Below the pieces are notes generated by a model. It had not been told where the DNA came from and made no database searches. It saw only the letters and a list, made by a program, of their open reading frames with translations. A stretch of DNA of 64,000 nucleotides. Source: Aldehydirespirator sp965204875 (GTDB lineage Bacteria; Actinomycetota; Acidimicrobiia; Acidimicrobiales; Aldehydirespiratoraceae). The position numbers and the translations under genes were made by a program. The DNA is taken from NCBI GenBank assembly GCA_965204875.1, contig OZ242020.1:2990165-3054164 (forward strand), in the 5' to 3' direction. Shown here piece after piece: positions 43,039 through 51,018 of this stretch. Within the stretch, counting starts at the first letter, position 1. Each line of letters begins with the position of its first letter.

Positions 43039-44792
43039 CGGGATACCGCCAGCGAAGGCTGGTGGAGGCTCCCAGGGCAATGCCTGCCGCGATCGCCGAT
43101 CCCAGCGCTGTCGGCGGCGAGGTGTTCACCCGTCGCTGGGTCGTGGACTTGATCCTCGACCTGGCCGGCTACCGTGCGGATGCCGACTTGGGCGGCTCGG
43201 TGATCGTGGAGCCTGCCTGCGGTGTTGGAGCCTTCCTGGTTCCGATGGTCGAGCGCCTGGCGGATTCCTGCGCTCGCCACGGCCGCTGCCTGGACGACAT
43301 GGGCCGGGCCATCAGGGCGCTTGACGTGCTCGAGCGGAACGTCGAGGCGGCTCGAGAGTCCGTGGCAGCCCGCCTGGTGGATCTGTGCCGGCCCGCTGAG
43401 GTTGCCGAGCGGCTCAGTTCGCAGTGGGTGTCCCGAGGGGACTTCCTGCTTGACGGCTGCGAGTACGACGGGGGCCTGCGAGCCGATTTCGTGGTCGGCA
43501 ACCCACCCTACGTGAGGCTCGAGGACGTTCCCGCCGATGTCGGCGCCGCCTATCGCGCCGAGTGCGCCACCATGCGCGGCAGAGCCGACATCTACGTCGG
43601 CTTCTTCGAGAGGGGCTTGTCGCTGCTCGCTCCCGAGGGCAGGCTCGCGTTCATCTGCGCCGACCGCTGGATGCACAACCAGTATGGGGCGCGGCTGCGA
43701 GCCCTCGTGTCCGCTGAGTACGCCGTTGACACGGTCGTGGCGATGCACTGCGTGGACGCGTTCGAGGACACAGTCTCGGCGTACCCGGCGATCACCGTGC
43801 TGCGCAATGGGCGCCAGGGACCGGCCCATGTCGTGGAAGCCAAGGACGGATTCAACGAGGCCGACGGTCGCACCGTCGCTCGCTGGCTCACGCGGCGATC
43901 ACAACCCACCCCGGCACGGGGCCGCTTCGACACGGCGACGCTAGATGGGTGGTTCAGCGGCAGCGGCCACTGGCCGTCGGGATCATCCAGGCAACTTGAG
44001 CTGATCGCGCACTTGGAGGAGCGCTTCAATCCGCTGGAAGACTGGCACACCGGCACCCGCGTCGGCATCGGAGTAGCCACCGGCTGTGACGACGTGTTCG
44101 TCACGACGGAGGCAACGGGTATAGAGCCGTGCCGCCTGCTATCACTGCTGACCGCGCAAGACATCGCATCGGGTACCCCACGCTGGGGCGGCCGATTCCT
44201 GGTTAACCCGTGGGATGCCGGCCGCCTCGTAAACCTCGAGGAGTACCCCGGGCTGAATGCATACTTCGAGCGCCACAGCAATAAAATCAGAGCGCAGTAC
44301 GTGGCACGCAACCGCCCAGCCTCCTGGTATCGGACAATCGACCGGGTCGATCCCGACCTGCGGTCGCAGCCCAAGTTGCTGTTGCCGGACCTCAAGTCGG
44401 CTTCTCACCCGGTGCTGGACGCCGGCGAGTTCTATCCCCATCACAACCTGTACTACGTCGTATCCGACAAGTGGGACCTCGAAGTTCTGGGAGGACTTCT
44501 GCTGTCTGACCTCACGAACCTCTTCGTCGGTGCCTACTGCGTGAAGATGCGCGGCGGCACCTACCGCTTCCAGGCCCAGTACCTCAGAAAGATCCGAGTC
44601 CCGGCCCCGAATGCCATCGACGCCGCAGTCGCAGCCACACTCTCCCAGGCCTTCAGGTGCCGAGACCGCGCTGCTGCCACCGAGGCAGCCGCTTTCCTGT
44701 TCGAAATCAGCAAATCTGATCTGGAAAACGTAACGGGCATAAAGCCGCAACGACAAGTGAAGGCAGAGGCAGGCCAGCCACGTAGTCAGTGA
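43035..44792 (+). CDS. Type II N6-adenine DNA methyltransferase, PaeR7I/XhoI-like partner
   Basis: DNA methyltransferase of 585 aa with the gamma-class order: SAM motif IVEPACGVGAFLVP near residue 60, then catalytic ADFVVGNPPYVRLED near 150, followed by a C-terminal target-recognition region (TGTRVGIGVATGCDDVFV, KMRGGTYRFQAQYLRKIRVP). It resembles M.PaeR7I/Eco57I-type enzymes in size and motifs. ATG 43035 overlaps the leader ORF stop; GTG 43008 is an alternative. It converges with an XhoI-like endonuclease gene, so the expected target is the inner A of CTCGAG; this is inferred from the partner. Confidence 0.88.
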   Translation: MTGYRQRRLVEAPRAMPAAIADPSAVGGEVFTRRWVVDLILDLAGYRADADLGGSVIVEPACGVGAFLVPMVERLADSCARHGRCLDDMGRAIRALDVLERNVEAARESVAARLVDLCRPAEVAERLSSQWVSRGDFLLDGCEYDGGLRADFVVGNPPYVRLEDVPADVGAAYRAECATMRGRADIYVGFFERGLSLLAPEGRLAFICADRWMHNQYGARLRALVSAEYAVDTVVAMHCVDAFEDTVSAYPAITVLRNGRQGPAHVVEAKDGFNEADGRTVARWLTRRSQPTPARGRFDTATLDGWFSGSGHWPSGSSRQLELIAHLEERFNPLEDWHTGTRVGIGVATGCDDVFVTTEATGIEPCRLLSLLTAQDIASGTPRWGGRFLVNPWDAGRLVNLEEYPGLNAYFERHSNKIRAQYVARNRPASWYRTIDRVDPDLRSQPKLLLPDLKSASHPVLDAGEFYPHHNLYYVVSDKWDLEVLGGLLLSDLTNLFVGAYCVKMRGGTYRFQAQYLRKIRVPAPNAIDAAVAATLSQAFRCRDRAAATEAAAFLFEISKSDLENVTGIKPQRQVKAEAGQPRSQ

Positions 44793-44859
44793 ACGGAAAG
44801 CCGCCCGGCGACCTGCACCAACGGGCGAGTGCGCAAGCCAAGGCAAACCGGCGGCATGG

Positions 44860-45621
44860 TCAACCTTGGTCCGGCTGCGCGCAACCGGACCAGTCAATAT
44901 CGGAGTTGATAGCCATGAACTGGAGGCACCTGCCATGGATCGCCGCCGCGAACGCCTGGAAGCTCACTGAATCCGAAGGGAAGCGAAGCTCCGCCGAGGC
45001 TCTGTCGGCAAGCACGACGCAGGCGGCGTCCAGCAGCCGTTCGCGGACCATCCGCTCAAAGAAGATCACATACCGATCCACGTAGCTAGCACCCTCGAAG
45101 GTCGGATCGGTCTCCCATACGGCGCTTCGCGGCTTCACCTCCGTTGTGAATGCCTCATTATCCTCCAGCAGCATGAAATAGTCGAGCCAGGGACGCAGCG
45201 GCCAGATGATCTCACGCTCCACCGCCTTCCAGACATCGACAGCCTGGCCCAGAGCCTCGTCGGTGCGGTTGTTGTAGTTCTGACCCGGGTTGGCTCCCGC
45301 CATCGACTTCAACTCGATGATGCCGACGACCCGATCAGCAACCATCACTACGATGTCCCAGCTCTTGTCGCGGCGGAAATAGCCGGCGATCGGGCGCCTC
45401 TTGACGTCGATAAGCCGAGCCGGTATGCCCGCGTCAACGAAGACGCTCACAACCAGATCGTGGAGAGCGTCCAGATGGCGCCCACCCGTCACCTCGGCAC
45501 GAGTGCCGGTGTTGACCACCCCTCTGCTCTCGGATTCGTCCGCCTGGGAGCGTCGCACGTTCCAGAAGTCGGCTACCGCAGCACGAACCGAATCGCTGTA
45601 GTCGGGAAGCTGTTGGCGCAT
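44860..45621 (-). CDS. Restriction endonuclease of the XhoI/PaeR7I family
   Basis: A 253-aa predicted type II endonuclease. The PD-(D/E)xK core is SWDIVVMVADRV followed by GIIELKS (Asp...Glu-x-Lys). The family-like context is RRPIAGYFRRDKSWD, QNYNNRTDEALGQAVDVW and FEGASYVDRYVIFFERM. Length is close to PaeR7I (about 246 aa). XhoI and PaeR7I cut C^TCGAG; the same site is expected here. ATG 45621 has GGAA 7 nt upstream. It is convergent with the methyltransferase with a 67-bp gap. Confidence 0.85.
   Translation of the reverse strand: MRQQLPDYSDSVRAAVADFWNVRRSQADESESRGVVNTGTRAEVTGGRHLDALHDLVVSVFVDAGIPARLIDVKRRPIAGYFRRDKSWDIVVMVADRVVGIIELKSMAGANPGQNYNNRTDEALGQAVDVWKAVEREIIWPLRPWLDYFMLLEDNEAFTTEVKPRSAVWETDPTFEGASYVDRYVIFFERMVRERLLDAACVVLADRASAELRFPSDSVSFQAFAAAIHGRCLQFMAINSDIDWSGCAQPDQG
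44867..44892. terminator. Hairpin at the convergent ends of the R-M genes
   Basis: TGGTCCGG (44867-44874) and CCGGACCA (44885-44892) are a perfect 8-bp inverted repeat. It lies inside the last codons of the endonuclease gene and 75 bp after the methyltransferase stop. It could stop transcription from both sides; no T-run is present. Confidence 0.4.
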
Positions 45622-45683
45622 GGAGCGTTCCTTCGATTCAACGGCAGATTTGCCTAGGCATTGTGGTCTGGGGGGTAGGTCGA

Positions 45684-45715
45684 TCCGGGCGACCGCACCA
45701 AGAAGGTCGCCCGGA
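45684..45715 (-). terminator. 11-bp stem hairpin after proB, inside the element edge
   Basis: TCCGGGCGACC (45684-45694) and GGTCGCCCGGA (45705-45715) pair perfectly around a 10-nt loop. It is about 35 nt past the proB stop on the minus strand and between proB and the endonuclease start. It would insulate the endonuclease gene from read-through from proB. It lacks a T-run. Confidence 0.5.
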
Positions 45716-45742
45716 CCGTGCCGCAGACGCCCAATAGGCGGC

Positions 45743-45934
45743 ACAGCTATCAGGCTTGTAGGACCACTAGGTCGTTGGCGTGGATGACAATGTGGGGTGC
45801 GCCGGCGGGCAGCTCGTCGCGGCGGCGGCCCGCGGCCTGGCTCAGATCCTCGCTGCTGTGGCGCGCCAGGCCCTTGGCGAACACGGCGCCGCCGGCCTCA
45901 CGCACCTCCACCGGCGCGCCGGCGTCGAAGTCGC
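45743..45934. repeat. Right 192-bp direct repeat (inside intact proB)
   Basis: Counterpart of 39988-40179, covering the last 61 codons and stop of proB plus 7 bp beyond. The shared part starts at ACAGCTATCAGG. Confidence 0.95.
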
Positions 45935-46964
45935 CCGTCACCGAGCGCACGCCGATGGCGAGAAGGGACTTGCCCTGCTCGAGTGCGGCGCGGGCGCCCG
46001 TGTCCACTACCACCTCGCCGTGGGAGCCGACCGCGAAGGCGATCCACAGCTTGCGAGCCGGCAGCCGCTGACCGGAGGCCCGCACGAGCGTCCCCACCGG
46101 GACTGTGCCCTCCACCGCGTCGGCGAGGACATTGACACGGCTGGCATCGGCGATCACCGTGGGCACCCCCGAGAGCGACGCCACGCGGGCCGCGGTGATC
46201 TTGGAGGCCATGCCGCCGCTGCCGCGTGCGGTGCCCGCGCCGCCGGCGCGCCGCGCCAGCCGGTGGTCGAACTCGACGATCTCGGAGATCAGCGACGCAT
46301 CAGAGTTGCGGCGGGGGTCGTCGGTGAGAACCCCGGCTGTGTCGGTCAGCAGCACCAGCAGGTCGGCGTGCACCAGGTTGGCCACGAGCGCGGCCAGCCG
46401 GTCGTTGTCCCCCCAGCGGATCTCGTCGTCGGCGACGGCGTCGTTCTCGTTGACCACGGGCACGACGCCCAGATCCAGCAGCTTGCGCAGCGTGGACGAG
46501 GCGTGCACGTACTGGTTGCGGATCACGAAGTCCAGGGGCACGAGCAGCACCTGGCCGGCCACGATGCCGTGACCCGAGAACACCTCGCGGTAGATGCCCA
46601 TCAAGGCGCTCTGGCCGACCGTGGCCACGGCCTGCAGCGTCTCGGCGCTCACCGACCGCCCCTCGCAGGCCATGCCCAACTCCGGCAGGCCGGCCGCGAT
46701 CGCGCCGCTGGTGACGACCACCGTGCGGTGCCCGGCCGAGCGCAGGCCGGCGACCTCGGCGCAGAACTTCTCGACCGCCGCCCGATCGATCGCGCCCCGC
46801 TCGTCGGTGATCGACGACGTGCCGATCTTGGCCACCACGACCCGACCCGAGGAGCCGTCCCGCGAACCCGCTTTAGGGGCGCGGGCCTGCGAGTCCCGCA
46901 GGCGGTCGCCGGCGCTGCGCGCGCCGCTCGAACCGGCACTCGCCGAGGAGGTCTGCGAGCTCAC
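45750..46964 (-). CDS. proB: Glutamate 5-kinase ProB with PUA domain
   Basis: First step of proline synthesis: ATP-dependent phosphorylation of glutamate. The 404 residues begin with about 35 Ser/Ala/Arg-rich extra residues. The amino-acid kinase domain follows (VVVAKIGTSSITDERG, VVTSGAIAAG, VPVVNENDAV, GDNDRLAALVA, TDTAGVLTDDPR), then the PUA domain (residues about 310-404). GTG 46964 overlaps the Obg stop (GTGA). Its 3' end is duplicated at 39988-40179. The intact copy is presumed functional. Confidence 0.94.
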   Translation of the reverse strand: MSSQTSSASAGSSGARSAGDRLRDSQARAPKAGSRDGSSGRVVVAKIGTSSITDERGAIDRAAVEKFCAEVAGLRSAGHRTVVVTSGAIAAGLPELGMACEGRSVSAETLQAVATVGQSALMGIYREVFSGHGIVAGQVLLVPLDFVIRNQYVHASSTLRKLLDLGVVPVVNENDAVADDEIRWGDNDRLAALVANLVHADLLVLLTDTAGVLTDDPRRNSDASLISEIVEFDHRLARRAGGAGTARGSGGMASKITAARVASLSGVPTVIADASRVNVLADAVEGTVPVGTLVRASGQRLPARKLWIAFAVGSHGEVVVDTGARAALEQGKSLLAIGVRSVTGDFDAGAPVEVREAGGAVFAKGLARHSSEDLSQAAGRRRDELPAGAPHIVIHANDLVVLQA

Positions 46965-48262
46965 CGCCCGCTGCGCATCCGCCGGTCGTCGGCGGCCGGC
47001 TCGGCGTCGGCCAGGTCGGCGTCGTCGAGGTACTCGAAGGTGAAGTCCCCGACCCGCACCAAGTCTCCGGTGGCGGCCCCGGCGCGCGCCAGCGCCCGGT
47101 CCACTCCGAGGCCGCGCAGCCGGTCCTGGGCGTAGGCCAGCGCGCCCGGGTCTGTGAGATCGCTCAGGGCGACGGCTCGGGCCGCGGCGGAGCCGGTGAC
47201 GGCCCAGGAGCCGTCGTCGCAACGGTCGATGTGCACCTCCGAGCGCGGCGGCAGCGGCCTGTGCACCACGGGCGCCTCCACCACGGTGTCCGCGCCGCGG
47301 GACTCCGCCACCAGCCGCGCCAGGTTGCCCATGGTCTCGCCGACACCCTCGCCGGTCACCGACGACAGCCGCCCGCCGGCGAAGTCGGCGCCCGGTGCCA
47401 TGTCGGCGCGGCTGCCCACCACGAGCCTGGGCCTCTGCAGGAGTTCCGGGCGGTAGCGGTGCAACTCGCGCAGCAGCACCTCCAGCTGCTCGCTGGGACC
47501 GCACTCGGCAAGCTCAGACAGATCGATCAGCACGAGCAGTGCCCGGGCCCGCTCGGTGTGGCGCAGGAAGCGATGCCCCAGGCCCCTGCCGTCCGCGGCG
47601 CCCGCGATCAACCCGGGGATGTCCGCCAGGACCAGCTCGACCTCGTCGTCGATGCGGGCCACACCCAGGTTCGGCTCGAGCGTCGTGAAGGGATAGTCGG
47701 CGATCTTGGGCCTCGCGGCCGACACACGGCTGATGAAGGTGGACTTCCCCACGTTGGGGAACCCGATGATGGCCACATCGGCCAGCAGCTTGAGCTCCAG
47801 GCGCAGCCAGCGCTGCTCGCCCCACTCGCCCTGCTCGGCGAACGCGGGAGCGCGCCGCGCGTTGGACAGGAAGCGGGCGTTGCCCCGACCGCCCCGGCCG
47901 GCGCGCCCCGCCTGCCAGCGGGCACCGTGCACGGCCAGGTCGGCAAGATGGGTGCGGTCGCCGTGGTCCAGCACCACGGTGCCCACCGGAACCCTCACGT
48001 CGAGGTCCTCGCCCCGCGCCCCGTGGCGATTGCCGCCGGATCCGTGCTTGCCGCTGGCAGCCCGGCGGTGGGGATGGTCGCGAAACGACAGCAGCGAGGC
48101 CACGCCGCTGTCGGCGACCAGCCAGACATGACCGCCGCGGCCGCCGTCGCCGCCACTGGGACCGCCCCTGGCAACACGGGACTCTCTGCGGAACGCGACG
48201 CACCCGGCGCCGCCGTCGCCGGCGGTCACGTGCAGGTTGCACTCGTCAACGAACCCGGACAT
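46961..48262 (-). CDS. obg: Obg-type GTPase
   Basis: Ribosome-associated GTPase with roles in 50S maturation and stress response. In 433 aa it has the glycine-rich Obg domain (CNLHVTAGDGGAGCVAFRRE), the G domain (IGFPNVGKSTFISRV, DIPGLIAGAADGRGLGHRFLRH) and the C-terminal OCT domain (VGDFTFEYLDD). G4 is degenerate: the usual NKxD position reads VGSRAD. ATG 48262 has TAGGCT at 48270-48275, 7 nt upstream. It is encoded after L21 and L27 as in most bacteria. Confidence 0.95.
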   Translation of the reverse strand: MSGFVDECNLHVTAGDGGAGCVAFRRESRVARGGPSGGDGGRGGHVWLVADSGVASLLSFRDHPHRRAASGKHGSGGNRHGARGEDLDVRVPVGTVVLDHGDRTHLADLAVHGARWQAGRAGRGGRGNARFLSNARRAPAFAEQGEWGEQRWLRLELKLLADVAIIGFPNVGKSTFISRVSAARPKIADYPFTTLEPNLGVARIDDEVELVLADIPGLIAGAADGRGLGHRFLRHTERARALLVLIDLSELAECGPSEQLEVLLRELHRYRPELLQRPRLVVGSRADMAPGADFAGGRLSSVTGEGVGETMGNLARLVAESRGADTVVEAPVVHRPLPPRSEVHIDRCDDGSWAVTGSAAARAVALSDLTDPGALAYAQDRLRGLGVDRALARAGAATGDLVRVGDFTFEYLDDADLADAEPAADDRRMRSGR

Positions 48263-48269
48263 CCCAAGG

Positions 48270-48275
48270 AGCCTA
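48270..48275 (-). promoter_or_regulatory. -10 box (TAGGCT) of a leaderless promoter, obg-proB
   Basis: TANNNT hexamer 7 nt before the obg ATG. It implies obg-proB can be transcribed apart from rplU-rpmA. Confidence 0.5.
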
Positions 48276-48280
48276 AGTGA

Positions 48281-48500
48281 ACGCGGCGAGCGCCTTGTGA
48301 CGCGAATGGTTCAACCGCCCCCCAGCGAGCAGCACCGGGGTCGCCGGCCCTGTAGTAGAAGTTGTGTGCCAAGCTCTGCCACCCACGCTGGCGAGGAGAG
48401 CCTGAGTAAGCGCTGGGAGCGCCTTGTGACGCGACCGGATCAAGGCTCTGCCACCGAACGCTGGCGGGAAGAGCCCGAGTGTGGGCGCGGCCAGAAGTGC
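48281..48500. repeat. Degenerate tandem duplication in the rpmA-obg spacer
   Basis: The 292-bp spacer 48263-48554 has no gene. AGCGCCTTGTGACGCGA occurs near 48285 and 48418. (AAG/AAGG)CTCTGCCACC...ACGCTGGCG occurs near 48371 and 48443. A third weaker GTGCCTCGTGACAGCG lies near 48497. The copies are 70-135 bp apart and partly diverged. Confidence 0.7.
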
Positions 48501-48554
48501 CTCGTGACAGCGGCGGAGCAGAGCCGCGGTCGCGCTGCGGACGATCCGAACCGC

Positions 48555-48812
48555 CTACGAGTCGCCGGGAACGACCCTGACCAGCTTGCGCCCGCGGCGT
48601 GCGCCGTAGCGCACCACGCCGTCTGCGGTGGCGAAGAGCGTGTCGTCGCTGCCGCGGCCCACGTTGGGTCCCGGATGGATCCGGGTGCCCCTCTGGCGCA
48701 CGAGGATGGCTCCGGAGAGCACACGCCCGCCGTCGTACACCTTCACCCCGAGCCGCTTGGCCCGCGAGTCGCGCCCGTTGCGTGTGGAGCCGCCGCCCTT
48801 GGTCTTGGACAT
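48555..48812 (-). CDS. rpmA: 50S ribosomal protein L27
   Basis: bL27, 85 aa, located at the peptidyl-transferase centre. Family sequence: KTKGGGSTRNGRDSRAKRLG, GAILVRQRGTRIHPGPNVG and DDTLFATADGVV. The N-terminus starts directly with MSKTKGGGS and lacks the cleavable extension of Firmicutes. It lies 6 nt after rplU and 292 bp before obg. Confidence 0.97.
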   Translation of the reverse strand: MSKTKGGGSTRNGRDSRAKRLGVKVYDGGRVLSGAILVRQRGTRIHPGPNVGRGSDDTLFATADGVVRYGARRGRKLVRVVPGDS

Positions 48813-48818
48813 CTGCGT

Positions 48819-49127
48819 TCAGTCCCTTCGAATATCGGTGATCTCGACGGTCGCCAGCGTCTGGCGATGGCCCCAGCGACGGCGCTGGTTGCTCTTGTTC
48901 TTGTAGGTGAAGCCGCGGATCTTGGCACCGGAGTGCTCATCGACCACGACGGCGGTGACGCTCGCCGCCGCGAGCGCATCCGGCGTGGCCAGCACTTCGT
49001 CGCCGTCCACCACGAGGACCGGGCGCAGCGACACCTCCGAGCCCGGCTCGCCCAGCCGCTCTACCTCGAGCGTGGATCCCCGGCTCACCCGGTACTGCTT
49101 GCCGCCGGTCTCGACAACTGCGTACAT
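48819..49127 (-). CDS. rplU: 50S ribosomal protein L21
   Basis: bL21, 102 aa: MYAVVETGGKQYRVSRG at the start and KIRGFTYKNKSNQRRRWGHR near the end. ATG 49127 is the family start, although the frame runs further upstream. TACCCT at 49136-49141 lies 8 nt upstream, again leaderless-like. It begins the rplU-rpmA unit. Confidence 0.97.
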   Translation of the reverse strand: MYAVVETGGKQYRVSRGSTLEVERLGEPGSEVSLRPVLVVDGDEVLATPDALAAASVTAVVVDEHSGAKIRGFTYKNKSNQRRRWGHRQTLATVEITDIRRD

Positions 49128-49135
49128 GGCCGCAG

Positions 49136-49141
49136 AGGGTA
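49136..49141 (-). promoter_or_regulatory. -10 box (TACCCT) of rplU-rpmA
   Basis: TANNNT hexamer 8 nt before ATG 49127. The rest of the 49128-49320 gap shows no other feature. Confidence 0.5.
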
Positions 49142-49320
49142 GCGCCCGAGTCCCGCACCACCACGGCGCAAACACTCCCAGCCCAATCGTGCCCAATGCG
49201 TTGGCGCCCGAATGCCGCACCGCCACGGGCACCACCGGCCTCCCACACGCTCGGTCGCAGGCGGTCCCGCCGGTGGCCGTCATCGGTGGCCGAACGGCGC
49301 GAACGCCGCGTGCCACGCGC

Positions 49321-50988
49321 TCAGTCGATGATGTCGTCCAGCAGGCGGAAGCCTCGCCCCGAACAGTCCGCGCAGATGTCCGACACCGACTCCAGCAGGC
49401 CCTCGCCGCTGCGCTTGCGGGTCATCTCCACCAGCCCCAGCCCGCTGATGTCCAGCACCTGGGTGCGAGTCTTGTCGCGCGCCAGCGCGTCTCGGAACCG
49501 CTTCGCCACCTGGTTGCGGTTCGCTGCCTGCTCCATGTCCACGAAGTCCACGACGATGATGCCGCCGATGTCGCGCAGCCTCAGCTGCCGGGCCAACTCG
49601 TCAGCGGCCTCCAGGTTGTTGGCGAGCACGGTCTCCTCGAGGCTCGACTTGCCCACGTTCTTGCCCGTGTTCACATCCACCACGGTGAGCGCCTCGGTGC
49701 GCTCGATGATGAGCGAGCCGCCCGACGGCAGCCACACCTTGGGCTCCAGCGCTTTCTTGAGCTGCTCGGTCACGTAGTAGCGCTCGAACAGGGGCAGGCG
49801 CTGCTTGGAGGCGTCGTAGTACTCCACCCGGTCCGACAGCGTCCCGATGATCGAGGCGATATAGCCCGACGCCTGCTCGTAGAGATCCTCGTCGTCGATG
49901 ATCACCCCCCGGTAGTCGGCGTTGAGCTCCTCGCGGATGAGGCGCAGCGGCGCCTCGGGCTCGCGGTAGATCAGGGCGGGCGCCGCGGCCGAGGCGGCCA
50001 GCCTCTCCACGTCGGCCCAGAGGCGCTTCAGGCGCTCGACGTCTCTCTCGATCTCCTCGGCGGTGACCTTCTCGGCCGCGGTGCGCACTATCAGACCGTG
50101 TGCGGGCGGCTTGACCCGCTCCAGGATCGACCGCAGCCGGCGGCGCTCGCCCTCGGGCAGTCGCTTGGAGATGCCGAACCCCGACGAGTTGGGCACCAGC
50201 ACCACGAAGCGGCCCGCCAGCGACACCTCCTGAGTGAGCCTGGCGCCCTTGGAGCCGATCGGGTCCTTGATGACCTGGCAGAGCACCTGCTGGCCGGGCT
50301 TCAGCAACTCCTCGATGCGGGGCTTGACCCCTTCGCCGTCGCGCGCAGAGTCGATCTCGTCGGGGTCGTACTGGACGTCGCCGCGGTAGAGCACGGCGTT
50401 CTTGGGCGTGCCGATGTCCACGAAGGCCGTCTCCATGCCAGGCAGCACGTTCTGGACGCGGCCGACGTAGATGTTGCCGTGGATCTGGTTGATGTCGTCG
50501 GCCGGGCGCGAGACCCTGAACTCGATGAGGCGGCGACCCTCGAGCACCGCTATCTGCGTGGACCGCGCGCCGACGTGGACGCACATCAGGTAGCGGCCCA
50601 CGGCCTGGCCCCTGCGGGTGCGGCCCTTGCGCCCGCGGAGGCTCTTCTCGTCCAGCTTCACGGGCACGTCGTAGGTGACGGCCTCCACCGGGGGCTTGTT
50701 CTGGGCCTGCGAGCCCGAGCGGCCCCCGCCGCGTCGCCGTCGCCGCCGCGTCCCGCCCGCGGAGCTGCCGCCGGAGCCATCTCCAGGGCCTCCGCCGGAA
50801 GCGCCGGCGGCCTCGCGGCGGCGCGGCGGACTCGGCGGCGCGGGGCGGCTGTCGCCGATCTGCGGCTTTCGCGCGGGTGGTGGCGCCGATCGGCGCCGCG
50901 GAGCCGGACTGCCGGCGGGCGGTCTAGCGGGCTTCGGTTCCTTCCCGGGGGTGCCCGGGGCGCGCGCTGTGGCGCGTTCGTCTGTCAT
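49321..50988 (-). CDS. rng: Ribonuclease E/G
   Basis: Endoribonuclease of rRNA processing and mRNA decay, 555 aa. The first 130 residues are basic, Pro/Arg/Gly-rich and probably disordered. The catalytic core follows: S1 domain (HGNIYVGRVQNVLPGMETAFVD), RNase H-like part, and the DNase I-like catalytic site (IVVDFVDME; DVNTGKNVG). The Zn-link is CADCSGRG near the C-terminus. The core resembles RNase G in ending soon after the Zn-link. ATG 50988 has AAGGAA 6 nt upstream. Confidence 0.94.
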   Translation of the reverse strand: MTDERATARAPGTPGKEPKPARPPAGSPAPRRRSAPPPARKPQIGDSRPAPPSPPRRREAAGASGGGPGDGSGGSSAGGTRRRRRRGGGRSGSQAQNKPPVEAVTYDVPVKLDEKSLRGRKGRTRRGQAVGRYLMCVHVGARSTQIAVLEGRRLIEFRVSRPADDINQIHGNIYVGRVQNVLPGMETAFVDIGTPKNAVLYRGDVQYDPDEIDSARDGEGVKPRIEELLKPGQQVLCQVIKDPIGSKGARLTQEVSLAGRFVVLVPNSSGFGISKRLPEGERRRLRSILERVKPPAHGLIVRTAAEKVTAEEIERDVERLKRLWADVERLAASAAAPALIYREPEAPLRLIREELNADYRGVIIDDEDLYEQASGYIASIIGTLSDRVEYYDASKQRLPLFERYYVTEQLKKALEPKVWLPSGGSLIIERTEALTVVDVNTGKNVGKSSLEETVLANNLEAADELARQLRLRDIGGIIVVDFVDMEQAANRNQVAKRFRDALARDKTRTQVLDISGLGLVEMTRKRSGEGLLESVSDICADCSGRGFRLLDDIID

Positions 50989-51018
50989 CGTGTTCCTTTG
51001 CGTAGGTGGGCGGGGCCG

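Larger units (their letters stand above)
40180..45742. mobile_element. Inserted segment with restriction-modification genes, flanked by 192-bp target duplication
   Basis: The 5,563 bp between the two proB copies hold a lipoprotein-protease chimera, a micro-ORF, a DNA methyltransferase and a restriction endonuclease. There is no transposase or integrase. Parts (41.6-42.7 kb and 44.9-45.7 kb) are visibly poorer in GC than the flanks. If the segment and one repeat were removed, pspA and proB would be simple convergent neighbours. Long target duplications around restriction-modification loci are known from other bacteria. Confidence 0.8.

Noticed and set aside
39988..45934. Integrase-type attL/attR of a genomic island
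   Set aside because: No integrase or recombinase gene lies between the repeats, and 192 bp with mismatches is long for an att core; long target duplication fits better.
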